A DNA stretch of 64,000 nt from Tieghemiomyces parasiticus (lineage: Eukaryota; Kickxellomycota; Dimargaritomycetes; Dimargaritales; Dimargaritaceae): assembly GCA_027575765.1 (NCBI GenBank), contig JANBPT010000097.1, positions 1-64,000 of the forward strand, written 5' to 3'. Under the pieces are notes generated by a model. The model saw only the letters and a program-made list of their open reading frames with translations, was not told the origin of the DNA and searched no databases. Positions 10,769 to 22,100 of the stretch are shown piece by piece. Made by a program: the position numbers and the translations under genes. Positions within the stretch are counted from its first letter, which is position 1; each line of letters begins with the position of its first letter.

Positions 10769-13449
10769 CTAGAGGGGGATCTGGTAGGCGAAGGGGTTCC
10801 GCGTGGCCTGCGTATTGACCCTGTCCTGGCGGTAAGAATCCTTGGTGGCCTTCTTCTCCTGGCGGCGAATCTGAGAGACAAGACGAGAAGGCAGAGAGAG
10901 AGAGTACAAACAAATACAACGTCATTAGTCATGGAGGTTAGTGCACAGATGACGGCGTCTAATCCGATCCAATTAGATATGCCCACTGCTAGCTCATGCC
11001 TACCTTCTTGAGTTCCTTGGTCGCTTGCTTCCGCTGCTTCTTTTCCTCCGCCGTCTCTTTCTTGGACCGGGGAGCGCCCAAGTTGACACCTGGGCGAGCA
11101 ATGGGTGGGGTCGTAAGATCAAATGGAATGCAGGTTAGAATCAATAGGTCGACTAGGGGAAGGCTGGAGAGCTCGGTTGGTCTACCACGTTTTTAAACCT
11201 GGCTGTCTAGTATCACGGCATTAACCCAATTCCGCTGAACGGCCAATTCTACTTACTGGGCTCCTGGTTCTCCTCGTCGTTCTCATCGCTCGCATCCTGG
11301 TCCTGCTGAGTCGCAGCACGGTGGTTGGGCGTCGACGACGGCAGTCCTGTCCGCTGGTTAATCTTGATCCGGCGGCTGGGCGCCTCAGGGATTAGGCTGG
11401 GGTGGTTCTCGAGGTTCGAGTATGTGCTAAGTACGGACTCGCAGTCCCAGTTATCGTACTTCTTGGCATGGTCAACGCAGTGCACAACCTCGTAGCCGGT
11501 CTCGCCACGGCGGCTCCGGCCGGCGTAATGCACAAGGTTAACGATTTCATCGCGCTCGGTGGTATCGCGGACCTCGCCACCTTCGCCGTCGGACAAGGTG
11601 GTACGAACGAGGGTGCGCCGCACCGTATCCCACTTATCCACGCCACGCTCACCCTCGACCTTGACCATCATCTTGCGGCCAGCCACTTCGTACTTGTCGA
11701 GGAACTGGTCTAGAATCTCTTCGAAATCGTCGCGCACGTTGCGTTGGCCCATAGCCTCCGAATTGTCATCCTCGTCCGATTCGTCGGTGCTCGCATAGAT
11801 TCCTTCGAACTGGTCGAACCGCTCGTCCAGGAGGGTAAGGTTCTCGTTACGGAACATGGCTGAGGAGGACATCGAAAACCCCGTGCCGGTGGTGCGGCGG
11901 CCGTCATCGTCGTTCCAGCCACCACTGCCGACGGAACCCGCATCACTGCCGAAGTTGTCGCGGCGCTGATTGGCCCTGGTAAAAATGAAACCAGTGGCCA
12001 TGGTGGCAAATGCGGTGGAGGGAGGGGGGCACTTGGTTAGTCCCTAGCAATAGGACCTGATGCTGGTTACCAGTTCGGTACCGGCAGTTTCCATCGAGTG
12101 CCTCGTTAATCCGATGCCAATTGCCTATCACTGGGATGTAATACTTACTGCTTGACACGCCACAGGAAATCTTGCTCCTCGTTGTCGGCGTCGTGCGTCT
12201 CCTCATCACGCTCGTACTCGATGTCGCCCTCGGCGTTTAGCATGTCGAAGAAATCCTGGTCAACGTCAGCCTTGGTACACTGCTCGTCATCGAGGGCATA
12301 GATGGCCTCGCGCACCTCATGGTCATATTCGAGAAGGAGGCCTAGAGGTAACGGAAAGGTGATATAAATAACAGCGAGGTGTTCAGAAGGTAAGCCACGT
12401 GATGATTGACGAGCGTAACTAGCTTTAGAGGCTGCTAAACAAAATACAGGTAATATAGATGGGGCCATCTAGACCTCCGGCTTATCGAAACTTACCCTTG
12501 GGGTACGCCTCCTGGTTGAGAATACCCACAGGCATCTGGACCCGAGAGGGCAGAGCCTCCTCGGGAAGGACCAGCCCCTTCGAAGGACCGGCCTGATAGT
12601 TGGAGCGATGCAGTATTATGTTTTAAAAGTAATAATAATAAGGAGACAGGGGGCGTGGGTTAATGCTGGAGCAAATAATTTTTGACGGAGAGCATGGCTG
12701 CCGCACGTTAGCCCTTGCTCGTAGCCAAAAACTCACCTCTGGCGTGTCTCCCTTCAGCGCGAATCCCGTACGGCGGCTACTCTCAGTTGGGGCGGCGCGG
12801 CTACCTGGGCCCGTGTACACGGCGCCGGGCTCCGTGCTCATGACCTTGAGATGCTTCATGTAGTCGTATTCAGTGTCGTCATAATAGATACCGTGCAGGG
12901 CGGCCTGACCGACGCGACTGGAGCGGGGGGAATCCAAAGGGAATGCGGGTTAAGGGATTCAATAACGTTAGACTTCAGCCGGTAGACAGTATGCCAAATA
13001 GGGCCAGCGGGGGGGGTCAGGTCCGGTCAAGCCTGTAATCGAGAACGGCTGCATCTATAGCTCAAAAATCTTATGACACCGGCCCAAGTAATTTCTCTTC
13101 TTTTAAAAACCTACCTGGCAGCGGCATCCTCGAACTTCTTCGGATAAGTATTCTCGGGTTCCTGCGTAATGGCGACGGTCGTAGATCAGGTTGAAGAGAT
13201 GACGTTAGTTGAGGGCAAGTGAATCCTCGCTCAGATATAGGTTCATCTACCTGGGCATTTGTGAAGACAGAATATCCAGTGTAGGTTCTCAACAATACTA
13301 CATACTTGGGTCTCGGCCTTGTTCTTGTTGACCTCGACCAACACACGCTGGGAACTCTCGGGGTCGACGACCAGCGGGTCGTGCTGCGACCGATGCAGCA
13401 ACTGGAATACCCGGGCCTCATCGCGTTCGATAAAAGGCTTCTTGACCAT
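10769..13449 (-). CDS. LTV1: 40S ribosome assembly factor Ltv1, eight exons
   Basis: Ltv1 joins pre-40S particles with Enp1 and Rps3 and must be phosphorylated and released before cytoplasmic 40S maturation. Exons on the minus strand: 13449-13306, 13161-13115, 12917-12737, 12592-12496, 12341-12149, 11975-11257, 11089-11004 and 10870-10769, giving 522 residues. The N-terminus KKPFIERDEARVFQLLHRSQ with DPL and the block YYDDTEYDYMKHLK are hallmarks of the family. Acidic stretches (LLLEYDHEVREAIYALDDEQ) follow, then the DNWDCESVLSTYSNLENHP motif typical of Ltv1. The C-terminus is a basic coiled helix (SKKETAEEKKQRKQATKELK) ending in NPFAYQIPL. All seven introns have GT-AG ends and keep frame. 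It is the most intron-dense gene in the window. Confidence 0.94.
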
Positions 13450-13787
13450 AGTGATAGGTATAGAATTTACGAATGAGATGTAATTGTGATACGCGAGGTG
13501 AAGGTGAGCTGCAGAGGCGGTATTGGTTGCAGTGAAGAAATGCCGTGTCTCGAGTTTGGGCTAGAATGGGGGCGATTGGTTAATAAAACCAGAAGAGGCA
13601 ATGAGCGAACGGAGGTACTGGTCACCTTCACATGAGCGGAATCTGGAATGCCTCGGGCTACTACAATGCAGTCCACTTTTTTTTTAGTTTATGGTCGAGC
13701 ACCACTCTTTCCGTAGCAGGGCCAAGATAATGAAGGCTGGACTTCGAAACGCCATGGTAGAGTGGTTTTAACTCAAGGAGCTATGCG

Positions 13788-13797
13788 ATCACGTGAT
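13788..13797. promoter_or_regulatory. Palindromic E-box ATCACGTGAT upstream of LTV1
   Basis: Perfect 10-base palindrome with a CACGTG core, about 340 bases upstream of the LTV1 start codon. CACGTG flanked by RTCAC is the site of Cbf1/USF-type bHLH factors in fungi. The same 10 bases occur again at 55382-55391 in another intergenic region. Function is inferred from the motif only. Confidence 0.3.
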
Positions 13798-13894
13798 AAA
13801 CTCTGACTGGTTTCTCGCTGCACTGGCCTCTTGTCAATAGGGTTTGCCCTATCGATGGTGAGGATGGGTTGACAGTTCCTTCTTGGAAAAGAAG

Positions 13895-14353
13895 TCAGGT
13901 ATAGTCAGCTTGTAAAGAAACTGGTCCGTAGAAGACCCACAGAGGGAGCGGCGGATATACCATAGCCTTTCTCAGCTCAACGTAGAGAGAACTACTTCTG
14001 GGGCAGAGCAAGGTTATAAAAAGGGACCGTTTACCCTCAAAAAAATACCCTCCTGCAGGGAATATCCCACAAGTGTGAGCCGCTTCCATATTTTTTGTAA
14101 AACGGATTGGCTCCCCCGGCCCTCGATCGACCACATATCTGCTAGGTCGTGTTGCTCGGGGTACCTTTGCCACTCCCAATCCTTCACGGGGTTGTGTTGA
14201 GCATGGCTGTGTCCTTTGTTCATTGTACATTCCCAAAACCGTACTTTGGACCGTGGCGTTTGGGAGTCTAACGATTCCTTTGCGTTGGAGGAGCGTCAAA
14301 ACCTGGTGGAAAGTAGCGGGCCCACTCGGGCCTACTCCGTGCCTCGCCCACAT
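13895..14353 (-). CDS. Doubtful 152-residue open frame
   Basis: An ATG-started frame on the minus strand inside the LTV1-VPS39 interval. No domain, signal peptide or family is recognisable. Composition is not strongly coding-like, and shorter frames overlap it on the other strand. I list it because it is longer than chance frames in the lower-GC sequence around it. Most likely it is not a gene. Confidence 0.12.
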   Translation of the reverse strand: MWARHGVGPSGPATFHQVLTLLQRKGIVRLPNATVQSTVLGMYNEQRTQPCSTQPREGLGVAKVPRATRPSRYVVDRGPGEPIRFTKNMEAAHTCGIFPAGGYFFEGKRSLFITLLCPRSSSLYVELRKAMVYPPLPLWVFYGPVSLQADYT

Positions 14354-14736
14354 AAGGCCACAAGTCGGTCGGTGTTTCTCAGGAAAGCCGAATCAATTGC
14401 GGCTTTCAGCGGGGTGCAGGGACAGACCATCCGTCAGGTTTCCGAAAAATAAGAAATGGAGAAAGAACGAACGCTTCCCTTCTTCGCACCCATCCGCCAA
14501 GCCTGACAATGTGGAGTATTGAAGACGTAGTCTAATCCATGAAGGATAATAATCTACCTGTCGTCGTTCCCCCAACGTACCGTATGATCATGTCATCGAC
14601 ACGGCATATACGTCATCTACAGTCGACTCTTTGTCATGGCTAACCCGGCGTATTCCAGTTTATAGCTCAAACCGCACATCCTAAACAAGCAAAAAATCTC
14701 TAACTACTACTAAACTTCGGTTTATTAGACGTCCCA

Positions 14737-17700
14737 TCAACGCTGGCGACGCTGGTGGCATGAGTAGTGGACTACCACAGGCTCACTAGTGAGTCCCGCG
14801 GGTCGGAACCACGCCGGGGCGATATCATCCTTAGGTAAATCGGACACGGCCGGCTGATCGCGTGGATCGAGGACGAAAACCGTGGACCCGATACGTTTAA
14901 GGCATAGTGGGCAGACACGGTCGGAAGTGATGACGACCCGTCGGGCGCGCAGCTGGGACCACTCAGCCTGGACCTGGATCCGTTCAGCAACCATGAGGTT
15001 CCGCACAACCCGGCGGGTCTGCTGGCGGTGGTGAGAGGCGCGAAGGGACTCTTCAAAGAACGGGTACAACTTTTGTAGTGGGAGCGAAGCCGGAACCAGG
15101 GGGAGGGCGACGAGTGGGTCAAGATGGCGGCCGTATCGCGTCATGAGGTCCAGGGCCTGCGTGAGGTAGGGCGAGTCGGTGGGGTCGCCCAGGGCCTTGG
15201 ATTCCGGCCGTAGGTAGATGCGGAGGAGCGTCAGGTAAATGTCGGCTACGTCGGCCTGGCGGTCGTGACAATAGACCTCGGCCTGTGTGTGGTCAGCCAG
15301 CTGGTAGATGATGATCTGGAGAGCCTGCTCGTGCCGGCCCATATGGGCCAGGACTAGGGCACGTTCCTGGTGGAGAGCGTCGTCTGGCAGTCGGCTGAGG
15401 ATGCTCTCCGGGGTGTAGTACGCGGACGTGCGTAGGAACGCTTGGAGGCGGATCCGAGCAGGACTGTCGGGCGATACCTCAGCGCCCTCGTTATCGGTGG
15501 ACTGAGTCACAGCGTCTAGGTAGAGAAGTGCCAGGCGCTGATCAACGGTGCGGAAGACTCGGTCCAGGACCTGCGGGGCCACAATGTTGTTGCTATCACT
15601 AGCATGGGACGCATCCCCGGAGGTGTCGGGTGACGCGGAGAACTGTAGGAGGGCCGGGAAATTACCTGTGCTGTGGCCTACGTCGATATGGCGCCGCCGC
15701 CGCCCGGTCTCTGTCGCCCCGCTGTCCGCCTCATCGCTCTCCGTTGGTGCCAATGTTGCGGCCGCCTGCTGGGCGCTCAAGGGCACGAGGACGTACGACC
15801 GGATAAACTCGAGGTACCGCATCGACCACGCGACGCCGAACCGCTCGAGGAACTGAGCGACGCGGTCCACAGGCGAGCGAAGGTAGTCGGCAGGGGATCG
15901 ATTATCGTCAGCGAACACCGTGATACCTGCGGTCGGATCCCGCTGCATGACCCACCCGGCGTACTCAAACAAAAGGTCCAAGTGCTGTAAGGGTAGTTTC
16001 GCGAGGTAGCCCACGGTAGCGCTGGGACCGGCCAATGCCGGCGGGACCGGGTGGCGCGGATCCGTACCGGCTTCACGTTCGGTTCGGGTCGCCAACGCGT
16101 GCAGCAGCTGTAAGGCCTTCCGATGGAGGGCCTTGCCATAGTAGAGGTCGACGAGTTCCTGGTAGCGGCGGTGTCGCAGGAGGAGAGATTCACCGATTTC
16201 CACCTCACAGGCGTTGTTGTGAACGCGGACCAAGGGCCCTACCAAACTTGGGTTGGTGAGAAGGTAGGCCTTGAGAAGGGCCGTGTCGACCAGGGCGGCG
16301 AGGGGCGCGAGCGGCACGGCCACTGGGACCAGCCGGAAGGGCAGACGCCGGTGGAGAATGGCGTCCAGCGGGGAGAGACCGTCTCCGGGCACAGGCTGCC
16401 GCGTTGCAAACGTCAGCTGAGTCTGCTTGCGGCTGATCGCCTGAGATATCAATCGGCGTTGCTCAGTGAGGTACCCAACCAGGAGCGCGGTCCGGTCGCG
16501 CAGCTGGGCTGTGGCCGCCGCGGCGGTATCGGCGTCGCCATCGTCGTCGTCCTTGGGATCACCGTGACTACCATCGGTATCAACCAGGGGTGGGTCCTGG
16601 GTATCCTCCTCCGGCCGGGAAGGTGGCGGGCGGGGCGAGGCCGGAGGAGTCGGTCCCTGAAGGTACTCGTCAAGTCCCCGAGTGAATAGGTGGACCACGT
16701 CGGCGGGAGCCACCTCCAGGTCCTGGAACAGGCTGAGGGCGGTCTCGAAGTCGTGGCTCCAGAACAGGTAGTAAGCATAGAGCAACTTGATGGCCGGAAC
16801 GTAGGCGGCCTTGACGTCGACCAAGATCCCTTCGCTCTGGTCGACGAAACTGAGGACCTCCACGTACTCGTGGTGGGCCAGCAGCTGGGCGACCTGGACC
16901 TGGTAGGGGAGAGCGATGAGCCGCCACACGGTGTGGGCGCCCAACAGGTAAAGCGCCTTGCCCCCGGTGATGCGTTCGGCCGGAGCGGGCAAGTCAAGCT
17001 GCTGGACCAGCGCCGTGGTGTCCAGGTTGCGTACCTCGACGTGGCGGCCGCTCAGGGCGATCACGTACGGATAGGCGTAGCCAAGGGTCAGCGGGCCCAC
17101 CGTCCATACCATGTCGGACTTTTGGGATGGGGTCGGGTGGAGGCCCACGCGCAGTGTCTGGCGGTCACGGTTGACCAGAATTTCATCGTTAGGGAGTTTC
17201 GCGACGAGGGCGTCTGAACCGGCCACAGGTCGGTCAGGGTCATCCGTGCCGCTCGCGCCCAGGGTCATACTACTGAGTACACCGAATCCCATCGACCCCC
17301 ATTTGCTCAGGTTATTGCGGCCGGCCCCGGCCCCGGTGGCGCTGGAGAAGACGGAGGCCCCCGACGACGTGGCGAAGCCGACGGTGTCGGGACCAAGTAA
17401 CTCGGTGAGCGTACCGGTAGCTAGAGGGAGTAGGTGGTACTCAGCACGACCCAGTCCCAGGCATAGCTGGGTCGCGGTGGCCCAGGTCAGGGTGCGCACG
17501 CGGTCGGGAACCGTGAATTGCTGAACTCCGGCGAATTCGGCGTCCTTCCAGGTAAAAACCAGTAGCCTGCGGCGGACGGCGACGGCCACCCGGCTGACCA
17601 AGGTGGGGATGCCCCCGCCGTCCACCATCTCCACGCCGGTGTGCACAGTCATCCCGGTGGCCCCCTTGGTATTCGGTAGCTGGGTGTTGAGCGCAAACGT

Positions 17701-18090
17701 TCCCAGGTCGTACAATGTTACAAGGCCGTCGGCCAGCACCACGAGTAGACCAGCCTCTTTGACCAGGTCGAGTTGCTCGATGGCCCGCCGCGTAAACCCT
17801 TTCTTGCAGTCGATGAGTTCCAAGGTGACCTGATCCTGGAACAGGGCCGTGTAGTCGACGGGCTCGACATCGGTCGCGCCGGAGGGTGGCGGGGGCTGGT
17901 CAAGGACCAGGGGGGAGAGGGTATCGCTCGGTGACTGCACAGACACGGCTGCCGCGGACTCTTTGACAGCGTACACGAGGAGCACGCCCGAGTCGGAACC
18001 GACAAGGAGGCGGTCGCTATAGGCGAGGCTTGCCGTCGCACGAAGTGGTAGCTGCTCCGCCACGGGAAGCACGGCGAAGGCGTCGTGCAT
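14737..18090 (-). CDS. VPS39: HOPS/CORVET-type vacuolar sorting protein Vps39/Vam6
   Basis: Large subunit of the HOPS tethering complex, which binds Rab7/Ypt7 and drives fusion at the vacuole or lysosome. Intronless, 1,117 residues (human about 886, yeast Vam6 1,049). The start MHDAFAVLPVAEQLPL is the first ATG and matches the typical Vps39 start. The N-terminal half is a CNH-type beta-propeller (for example LLVGSDSGVLLVYAVKES and KGATGMTVH). The middle is an alpha-solenoid with clathrin-like repeats, interrupted by a Pro/Asp-rich loop near residues 490-540. The C-terminus carries the zinc-finger-like module CPLCLKRIGSTVF and HYSCHQ expected of Vps39/TRAP1-type proteins. It is transcribed divergently from alpha-COP. 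Vps3/TGFBRAP1 is the closest alternative; the start and zinc module favour Vps39. Confidence 0.9.
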   Translation of the reverse strand: MHDAFAVLPVAEQLPLRATASLAYSDRLLVGSDSGVLLVYAVKESAAAVSVQSPSDTLSPLVLDQPPPPSGATDVEPVDYTALFQDQVTLELIDCKKGFTRRAIEQLDLVKEAGLLVVLADGLVTLYDLGTFALNTQLPNTKGATGMTVHTGVEMVDGGGIPTLVSRVAVAVRRRLLVFTWKDAEFAGVQQFTVPDRVRTLTWATATQLCLGLGRAEYHLLPLATGTLTELLGPDTVGFATSSGASVFSSATGAGAGRNNLSKWGSMGFGVLSSMTLGASGTDDPDRPVAGSDALVAKLPNDEILVNRDRQTLRVGLHPTPSQKSDMVWTVGPLTLGYAYPYVIALSGRHVEVRNLDTTALVQQLDLPAPAERITGGKALYLLGAHTVWRLIALPYQVQVAQLLAHHEYVEVLSFVDQSEGILVDVKAAYVPAIKLLYAYYLFWSHDFETALSLFQDLEVAPADVVHLFTRGLDEYLQGPTPPASPRPPPSRPEEDTQDPPLVDTDGSHGDPKDDDDGDADTAAAATAQLRDRTALLVGYLTEQRRLISQAISRKQTQLTFATRQPVPGDGLSPLDAILHRRLPFRLVPVAVPLAPLAALVDTALLKAYLLTNPSLVGPLVRVHNNACEVEIGESLLLRHRRYQELVDLYYGKALHRKALQLLHALATRTEREAGTDPRHPVPPALAGPSATVGYLAKLPLQHLDLLFEYAGWVMQRDPTAGITVFADDNRSPADYLRSPVDRVAQFLERFGVAWSMRYLEFIRSYVLVPLSAQQAAATLAPTESDEADSGATETGRRRRHIDVGHSTGNFPALLQFSASPDTSGDASHASDSNNIVAPQVLDRVFRTVDQRLALLYLDAVTQSTDNEGAEVSPDSPARIRLQAFLRTSAYYTPESILSRLPDDALHQERALVLAHMGRHEQALQIIIYQLADHTQAEVYCHDRQADVADIYLTLLRIYLRPESKALGDPTDSPYLTQALDLMTRYGRHLDPLVALPLVPASLPLQKLYPFFEESLRASHHRQQTRRVVRNLMVAERIQVQAEWSQLRARRVVITSDRVCPLCLKRIGSTVFVLDPRDQPAVSDLPKDDIAPAWFRPAGLTSEPVVVHYSCHQRRQR

Positions 18091-19145
18091 GGTCGGTACG
18101 GGCACTAGAGGGGCCGTGTCAACAAAAATTCCGTATGTTAGACGCGCGGGCACTCAGTGCAACGAACCCGTCGAGGATAGGCGGGGGGCCGGAACGGCGT
18201 GTAATTCAGCGGGATTCGGGTGTGTGTGCAGTGGGCGGTGGCAGACAGTACTGAAAGGCGATTGCTAGGGCTATGGACGATACGGTGAGTAGAGGAAAGA
18301 CGGCAAATGTACTGGCTAGAAAGGGCCGGGTAATAGGGAATAGAGTTTAAGCACCGGTCGAATAGGTGGCGCAGGACCCAGTGCGGACGGGTGATGAATG
18401 AGAACAGAGCCTAGGTGGGGCAGCAATTGGGTACAGATGCGACGACCTGCCAGCGTAGACAGGCGAACCGAAGAGCGCGGTCGGGAGTTCGAGCAGTGGC
18501 TAATAGTCCAATTGACCCGTCACCCCTGGTCCTCCTTAGTGCCTTCTGAATGTGCCCATCAATGGTAACGGGCGACCCCAGCAATTCCCCAGTCACGAAA
18601 GGTGCCCCACCATGTGCATAGGAAAGCAACCGGTCCAGGTCCGCCTGGGCCCTTTCACCCACGTCAAACTCCGCCCAGCAGTGTCCGGAAGGCAGGCCTC
18701 TACCAGCGCCGCGCCTTTGCCACTCCTACGGCTGGTAGGATATATCGGGCGTTAGCCCGTCAGCGTCGACCGAAAGGCCAGCAGGCCCTGTACCAGCACT
18801 ATGCTATTCACGTCCAATCCCGTGGTCACCACTGGCGTGCCACGTCAAGCGACAGCCCTTGGCCGGCCGGCCGGCCTAGGGGTTTGCCCATCTGCTCCGC
18901 ACGACCGTCATCTCGTCCCACGCCCGTCCTGCCCTCGACCTCCATCCCCTAGTCCTAATCGCTGTACCGTAGCGACCCGTCCCTCTCTAACTCTTCATGA
19001 CTCTCTGCCCATTCGTGCGTCCCTCTACGGCTCCAGTCCTTACTCTGCTCCTCATCGCCCCCCCTCCAACCCTGCCTGAATCCCATCCCCTCTTTATTCT
19101 GTATACATCCCCCGAGTCACCCCGTTTCATCTCGGCACTGGCACG
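18091..19145. other. Divergent promoter region between VPS39 and alpha-COP
   Basis: About 1.05 kb between divergent genes. The side next to alpha-COP (about 18940-19140) is strongly pyrimidine-rich on the coding strand, a CT-rich core promoter style also seen before SEH1 and eIF3e in this window. An 83-codon frame on the minus strand (18411-18662) lacks an ATG start and is not supported. Confidence 0.5.
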
Positions 19146-22100
19146 ATGCAGATGCTAACGAAGGTACGTCGCCAACTCCGCCACCGTCCGTCCGTCCCAT
19201 GGCGTCTCGGGCCTTAGCGTGCGAGGGGCCGGTTATATTGGCCCCGCGGCTGGTGTGGGCTTTGGCACCACGCCTGCATCCGGCCACCCTTATTGATGTC
19301 TAGCACTGGTAGCCCCCTCTAGTGTGTACTCGTCACCCGCCCACCGTTAACTCCATCCACCCCTTCCCTGCTCCGCCGCTTTCGCCCGCCCCAGTTTGAA
19401 ACGAAAAGCAACCGTGTGAAGGGCCTCGCCTTCCATCCCAAGCGCCCATGGATCCTGGCGGCTCTCCACAATGGCTGCGTGCAGCTGTGGGACTACCGGA
19501 TGGGTACCCTGCTCGAGCGCTTTGACGAGCATGAAGGTAAGCGCCAGGGCCAGGTCTGATGCGGCGACACCAAACCTCGCCTACCGCTTACACCGCCGTC
19601 AACTGGCTCACTAGTCCCGACCCCCCCTCCCACCACCATTGCTTCGGCCTGCTAACCACCCCGTCTTTGCTCCACGCCATTCTAAACTCCCTCGATTAGG
19701 CCCCGTTCGCGGCGTGGCCTTTCACCCCACGCAAAATCTATTCGTGTCGGGCGGTGACGACTTTAAGATCAAGGTCTGGAACCATAAGACGCGGCGCTGC
19801 CTGTTCACCCTCAACGGCCATATGGACTACATCCGAACTGTGTTCTTCCACCATGAATTGCCCTGGATCCTAAGCGCCAGCGACGACCAGACCATCCGCA
19901 TCTGGAACTGGCAGTCCCGCCAGTGCATCGCCATCCTACCGGGCCATACCCACTATGTTATGTGCGCCCAGTTCCACCCCAAGGATGACCTGATTGTGTC
20001 GGCCTGTCTGGATGAGACTATCCGCGTGTGGGACTACAGCGGCCTGCGCAAGAAGAACAGTGCTGGTGCCCCTGCTCCGTACGAGGACATGATGAGTGCC
20101 CACGGCGGATCCCGTAGCGGGCCCGGTCAGGGCGACATCTTTGGCAATACCGATGTGTATGTCAAATTTGTCTTGGAGGGCCACACCCGAGGTGTCAATT
20201 GGGCCACGTTCCACCCTACCATGCCCCTGATCGTTTCTGGTGGTGACGACCGCCAAGTCAAGCTGTGGCGCATGAACGGTAGGTGACCGCCCTAATGACT
20301 ATGTTTATTGTGTATTCCCGCGGGCTGTAACCATCACCTAGGATATGCGGACGCCTGAGCTATCCACGTTGCCATTATTATTATTTTTTTACGCCTAGAG
20401 GTTCTAATTCGCCATCGCCCCTCTCCTCTATCAATCCATCGCACTGCTGCCTCCAGACTCTAAGGCTTGGGAGGTGGACACCTGCCGCGGCCACTTCAGC
20501 AACGTGTCATGTGCGCTCTTCCACCCGCGCCAGGAAATGATCGTGTCGGACTCGGAAGACCGCACCATCCGGGTGTGGGACAGTTCGCGCCGCACCCTAC
20601 TGCAGACCTTCCACCGCGAGGTTGACAAATTCTGGATCCTCGCCGCCCACCCTGAGATCAATCTGTTCGCCGCGGGCCATGACGGCGGTCTGATGGTGTT
20701 CAAGCTTGAACGCGAGCGCCCGGCTTTTGTCGCCTCCCCGCGTGCTCTCTACTTCGTCAAGGGTAACCAAGTGCGTTTCCGGGACGCCCAGACTGGTGAC
20801 GAGAACCCGGTCGTCACGCTGCGCCAATTTGCCGACAACCGCTACAACCAGCCGCCGCGCACCATCGCCCACAATCCAGCCGAGAACGCCCTGCTCGTGT
20901 CGTACCCGACCGACGGTGGCACCTACGAACTGTACACCCTTCCCAGCAACCCGCTGACTCACGTTGACACCAGCCAGTATTACCAGCGCGGCAGCGGCAC
21001 CTCCGCCATCTGGATCAGCCGCAACCGCTTCGCCGTTCTGGACCAGCCCCAGCAGCAGATCCTCATCAAGGATCTCTCCAACGCCACCACTAAGAGCCTC
21101 AAGTTTGCCCACCCCGTCACCAACCTGTTCGCCGGTCCGGGGTCGATCATCCTGGCCACCACTGCCAGCGCCGTGCTCTTTTACGACGTGCAGCAGCGCA
21201 TCGTGCTTAAGGAGGTCAACGCCGCCCCCGTCAAGTACGCCGTGTGGAACGCCGACATGTCCCTAGTGGCCCTGTTGTGCAAACACACCGTTACGGTAGC
21301 CACTAAGGCCGGTGAGCAGGTGTGTCAAGTCTCCGAAACCATCCGCATCAAGAGCGGGGCCTGGGACGAGAGCGGCGTGTTTGTCTACACCACCCTCAAC
21401 CACTTGAAGTACTGCCTTCCCCAGGGAGACAACGGCATCATCCGCACGTTGGACAACCCTGTGTACCTGACCCGGGTGGCCGGCCGCGACGTGCACTGCC
21501 TGGACCGCGATGCCAAGGCCGGCGTCATCACCATCGACCCCACCGAGTATCGGTTCAAGCTGGCCCTGGTGAAACGCAACTACGAAGAGGTGGTGGGCAT
21601 CATCCGCCGTTCCAACCTGGTGGGCCAATCCATCATCGCCTACCTGCAGAAGAAGGGTTACCCGGAGATCGCCCTTAACTTTGTCAAGGAGCCAGCCTCG
21701 CGTTTCGAGCTGGCGGTAGCCTGCGGTAATCTGGATATTGCGCTGGAGACCGCCAAGGTCCTCGATAAGGAAACGTACTGGATCAAGCTGGCATCCGAGG
21801 CCCTGCGTCTTGGTCAGGTGCAGGTAAGTACCCCCGATTTAGGCGCGCCAAGGGACCCGGCGCCACACCGCTGGGTTGACCACCGGTCCGTGCTCGATGG
21901 TTTATTAACGCTACTTTCCGCACCCTATCATTCTCCCTTCCACCTACCTTCCCCTCTCAGACCGTTGAGTTCGCTTACCAGCGCATTAAGAGCTACGACC
22001 GCCTGTCCTTCCTCTACCTTATCACGGGTAACACCGACAAGCTGCAAAAGATGCTCAAAATCGCCGAGATCCGAGGCGACGCCCAGTCACGCTTCCACAA

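Larger units (their letters stand above)
13450..14736. other. Intergenic: LTV1 upstream region and VPS39 3' flank
   Basis: About 1.3 kb of lower-GC sequence. It holds the LTV1 promoter (LTV1 reads leftward from 13449) and the 3' UTR of VPS39. A perfect palindrome ATCACGTGAT lies at 13788-13797. One 152-codon open frame, listed separately, is the only sizeable coding possibility. Confidence 0.5.

Noticed and set aside
18411..18662. 83-codon minus-strand frame in the VPS39/alpha-COP gap
   Set aside because: Begins with GTG, has no ATG, no partner exon and no recognised family; likely chance in GC-rich DNA.
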